A stretch of 16,942 bases of DNA from assembly GCA_045536015.1 (NCBI GenBank), contig JAZSMS010000047.1, positions 1-16,942 on the forward strand. The letters run 5' to 3'. Source of the DNA: JAZSMS01 sp045536015. Lineage in GTDB: Bacteria > Bacillota > Clostridia > Christensenellales > QALW01. This document shows, one piece after another, positions 15,462 to 16,942 of the stretch. Each line of letters starts with the position of its first letter. Position 1 is the first letter of the stretch. The notes below the pieces were generated by a model that was not told where the DNA came from, did no database searches, and saw only the letters and a program-made list of their open reading frames with translations. Made by a program: the position numbers and the translations under genes.

Positions 15462-16171
15462 CTGGTTCAAGTTATAATGCTTTTGATGCATTAATATTGC
15501 CAAAAAATTCAACAAGACGTCATATAAATTGGCGCAGTAGCAATCATTGTGTAGCAACAATAGATTCTGATGGTGTTGTATGCGCAAACAAGGAAGGCGA
15601 AACGTTAATCACGGCAATGACCATTGATAAAGGCGGAAGTACGAAGTACGATTATTGTTATGTAATTATTAGAGAGGATCAGTCTACTTTAGAAAATCTT
15701 CCAAGTCTTCAAATTCCGCAGGATGGTGATTTAGGAACATTTATATTATATATGGGCTATCATACAATTACAGATGATGAGTCAAAACAATACCAACTTA
15801 GAGAGCATGCAAGGAATAATAACAGATATTCAATAGCACATACAAAGTATTATGCGATGATAGATGGACGAATAGCGATAGCAGTAAGACCTAAAATAGG
15901 TGGCATTCTTGAATGTAATATTGGTGATTATCTTGATGTAATATTTAAGAAAAGCTCAGGTGAATTTGCTTTATATAAATGCATTATGGGTGATGGAAAA
16001 GGCGAAGATGCCGGAAACGATTGGGGCCATTATGAAGGAAAGGGGGTTGTAGAGGTTATTTATCATGATTATGACCCGCCTTCCGGATATGAAGAAAATA
16101 AAAATAATCCATGGGGAAGCGGCCGTGTTGTTCAGATAATAAAGAGCGGAAACTATGGTAATTTCCAATAA
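15446..16171 (+). pseudogene. 5'-truncated surface protein with Ig-like (BIG2) domain
   Basis: The reading frame opens after a stop at 15443-15445, inside the foldback element. It becomes protein-like at EAGSSYNAFDALILPKNSTR, then INWRSSNHCVATIDSDGVV and GETLITAMT. This is a near-complete bacterial Ig-like group 2 domain (about residues 5-75). The remaining ~165 residues (SLQIPQDGDLGTFILYMGYH... MIDGRIAIAVRPKIGG... GDGKGEDAGNDWGHYEGKGV... NNPWGSGRV) look like a conserved domain I cannot name. No signal peptide, Shine-Dalgarno or convincing start precedes it; a TTG at 15497 is the nearest candidate and would cut the Ig domain. The gene probably lost its 5' end at the foldback junction. AGA/ATA codons are commoner than in the operon genes, suggesting a different origin. 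Confidence 0.6.
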
Positions 16172-16206
16172 AAAACAGTGATAGCCTATAGGCTATCACT
16201 GTTTTT
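16171..16206. terminator. Strong bidirectional intrinsic terminator
   Basis: A perfect 16-bp stem (16171-16186 with 16191-16206) has a TATA loop. Its core ACAGTGATAGCC is flanked by A5 on one side and T5 on the other, so it works in both directions. It lies between the convergent Ig-like gene (stop at 16169-16171) and the minus-strand gene ending at 16223. Confidence 0.85.
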
Positions 16207-16222
16207 ATTGATTTTATCTATG

Positions 16223-16812
16223 CTATTTAAGTTCGCTCAATGGAAATTCAGATATTTGTTGATTGTTTTCAAATGCCTTACCTGATTCGGAAATAAGTTT
16301 TTCGTCCTCGGTAAATTTTTCTATAGGACTTACCCCCGTCTCTTCTGGAGTATCTGTATAATATTCATTCCATATATATGTGTGTGAAAGCTCGCCATTA
16401 ATAATGGTTACGTATTTGTACCAATCTTTTCCGCCTCCAACGTTGTATTGTATTATTCCGGGATAAGAATCAGCATAAAGAAGCTGTGTTGAACCGCTCA
16501 AAATGGAGCTCTCCAAGCTCCTGTACTTCAGTAGTATGAGTATATACTTTTAAATTAATACCTCCCCCTTTACTAGGAGGAAAAGTAATACACAATTCTT
16601 CAACACCGTTATTATCAAGGTCTTTAAGAAAAATGTTATAGTATTTAAAATTTTCAGTAATAGTTGCAGAAAAACCCTTTAAAAAATCATAATATGGAGT
16701 AATATTACCGGTTAAAACTGGTTTTGGAGTAGGTTCAGCCGTTGGCGTAGCCGTCGGTGCAGAGGCTTCTTCTGTTGGTGTAGCGGTTGGTGTTGCCGTC
16801 GGTGCAGAGGCT
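16223..16812 (-). pseudogene. Frameshifted, 5'-incomplete protein with Pro/Thr-rich linker
   Basis: Read from right to left, the frame begins with a low-complexity linker (repeats of ASAPTATPT, ending TAEPTPKPVL), as in lipoproteins and secreted proteins. It continues TPYYDFLKGFSATI, then FLKDLDNNGVEELCITFP, whose DxDxNGxxEL is reminiscent of a Ca-binding or dockerin-like loop, and VYTHTTEVQEL. The frame then shifts: dropping one G near 16513-16514 joins it to ESSILSGSTQLLYADSYPGI and on to the C terminus ISEFPLSELK at 16223. The continuity of sense across the shift indicates one gene with a single-base insertion, or a sequencing error. The N terminus, with any signal peptide, is lost at the junction with mreB sequence at 16795-16812. 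Function unknown. Confidence 0.6.
16741..16812. repeat. 45-base-spaced repeat in the Pro/Thr-rich linker, shared with mreB
   Basis: The 18-base sequence GCCGTCGGTGCAGAGGCT occurs at 16750-16767 and again at 16795-16812, exactly 15 codons apart. On the minus strand both copies encode ASAPTA of the linker; on the plus strand the second copy encodes the AVGAEA of MreB. Confidence 0.75.
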
Positions 16813-16942
16813 AAGGAAATGATCGGCCGTACACCCGGCTCAATTACAGCTGTCCGTCCGCTTAAGGATGGTGTTATTGCAGACTTTGTCGTTACTGCAG
16901 ATATGCTCAAGGCTTTCTTCAAGCGTGCAATCAGCTCTTCTC
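16795..16942 (+). CDS. mreB: Internal fragment of rod-shape protein MreB (partial, chimeric left end)
   Basis: The plus-strand frame reads AVGAEAKEMIGRTPGSITAV, then RPLKDGVIADFVVTADMLKA and FFKRAISSS to the right edge. This is the highly conserved stretch about 45-95 residues into MreB, the actin-like cell-shape ATPase; B. subtilis MreB has [20 protein letters not shown]-type sequence here. The preceding MreB N terminus, including phosphate-loop 1, is absent. In its place is the Pro/Thr-rich linker sequence of the minus-strand gene, joined at the 18-base shared stretch. There is no start codon or ribosome-binding site, so this is a fragment as it stands. It could reflect recombination or an assembly join. 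Confidence 0.7.

Noticed and set aside
13580..15480. Possible CRISPR array, tRNA or rRNA in the repeat-rich region
   Set aside because: The repeats are inverted pairs of different sequences with no regular spacers, and no cloverleaf or rRNA-like sequence was found there or elsewhere in the window.
16813..16922. Minus-strand N terminus MKKALSISAV..., resembling a signal peptide
   Set aside because: It is exactly antisense to a well-conserved MreB segment, so the minus-strand reading there is spurious.

Overview
The window looks like a low- to mid-GC Bacillota genome, most likely an uncultured gut-type Clostridia. The evidence is the gene order miaB-mutS-mutL-miaA followed by a methionine gamma-lyase-family PLP enzyme, a MutL with its own endonuclease motif (methyl-independent mismatch repair), strong AGGAGG-type ribosome-binding sites, and Clostridia-style small repeats in the accessory part.

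Positions 1-802: a CoA-dependent acyltransferase-like gene runs off the left edge on the minus strand. It is divergent from the main operon, and each direction has its own recognisable promoter. Positions 803-13573: one tightly packed plus-strand run of nine genes, miaB, mutS, mutL, miaA, a PLP-dependent Met-gamma-lyase-family protein, a DUF1015 protein, aspartate kinase, a membrane-anchored permuted papain-fold (YiiX/NlpC-like) protein and a COG2509-type FAD dehydrogenase. Gaps range from a 17-base overlap to 17 bases, so translational coupling is likely. MiaA and MiaB act in sequence on tRNA A37 (i6A, then ms2i6A) and bracket the mismatch-repair pair MutS/MutL. The miaB start is probably a TTG at 803, not the upstream ATG. 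A terminator-like hairpin closes the run at about 13636-13672.

Positions 13590-15141: an accessory block bounded by an imperfect ~45-bp inverted repeat. Inside it are three consecutive hairpins, a small self-contained element carrying a DUF559/Vsr-like endonuclease between ~51-bp terminal inverted repeats (13733-14184), and an unrecognised two-TM membrane protein gene with its own promoter. In the small element one repeat supplies the nuclease's ribosome-binding site and the other supplies its last codons, stop and terminator. The nested arrangement is the best candidate here for a poorly described mobile unit.

Positions 15141-16942: a region of repeats and broken genes. It holds a 12-bp-arm palindrome, an AT-rich inverted repeat around a 25-codon coding remnant, and a ~108-bp MITE-like foldback that abuts a 5'-truncated Ig-like (BIG2) surface-protein gene. 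A strong bidirectional terminator follows, then a frameshifted minus-strand gene with a Pro/Thr-rich linker. The last ~150 bases are an in-frame internal piece of mreB, joined through an 18-base sequence shared with that linker. This is either a real rearrangement or an assembly chimera.
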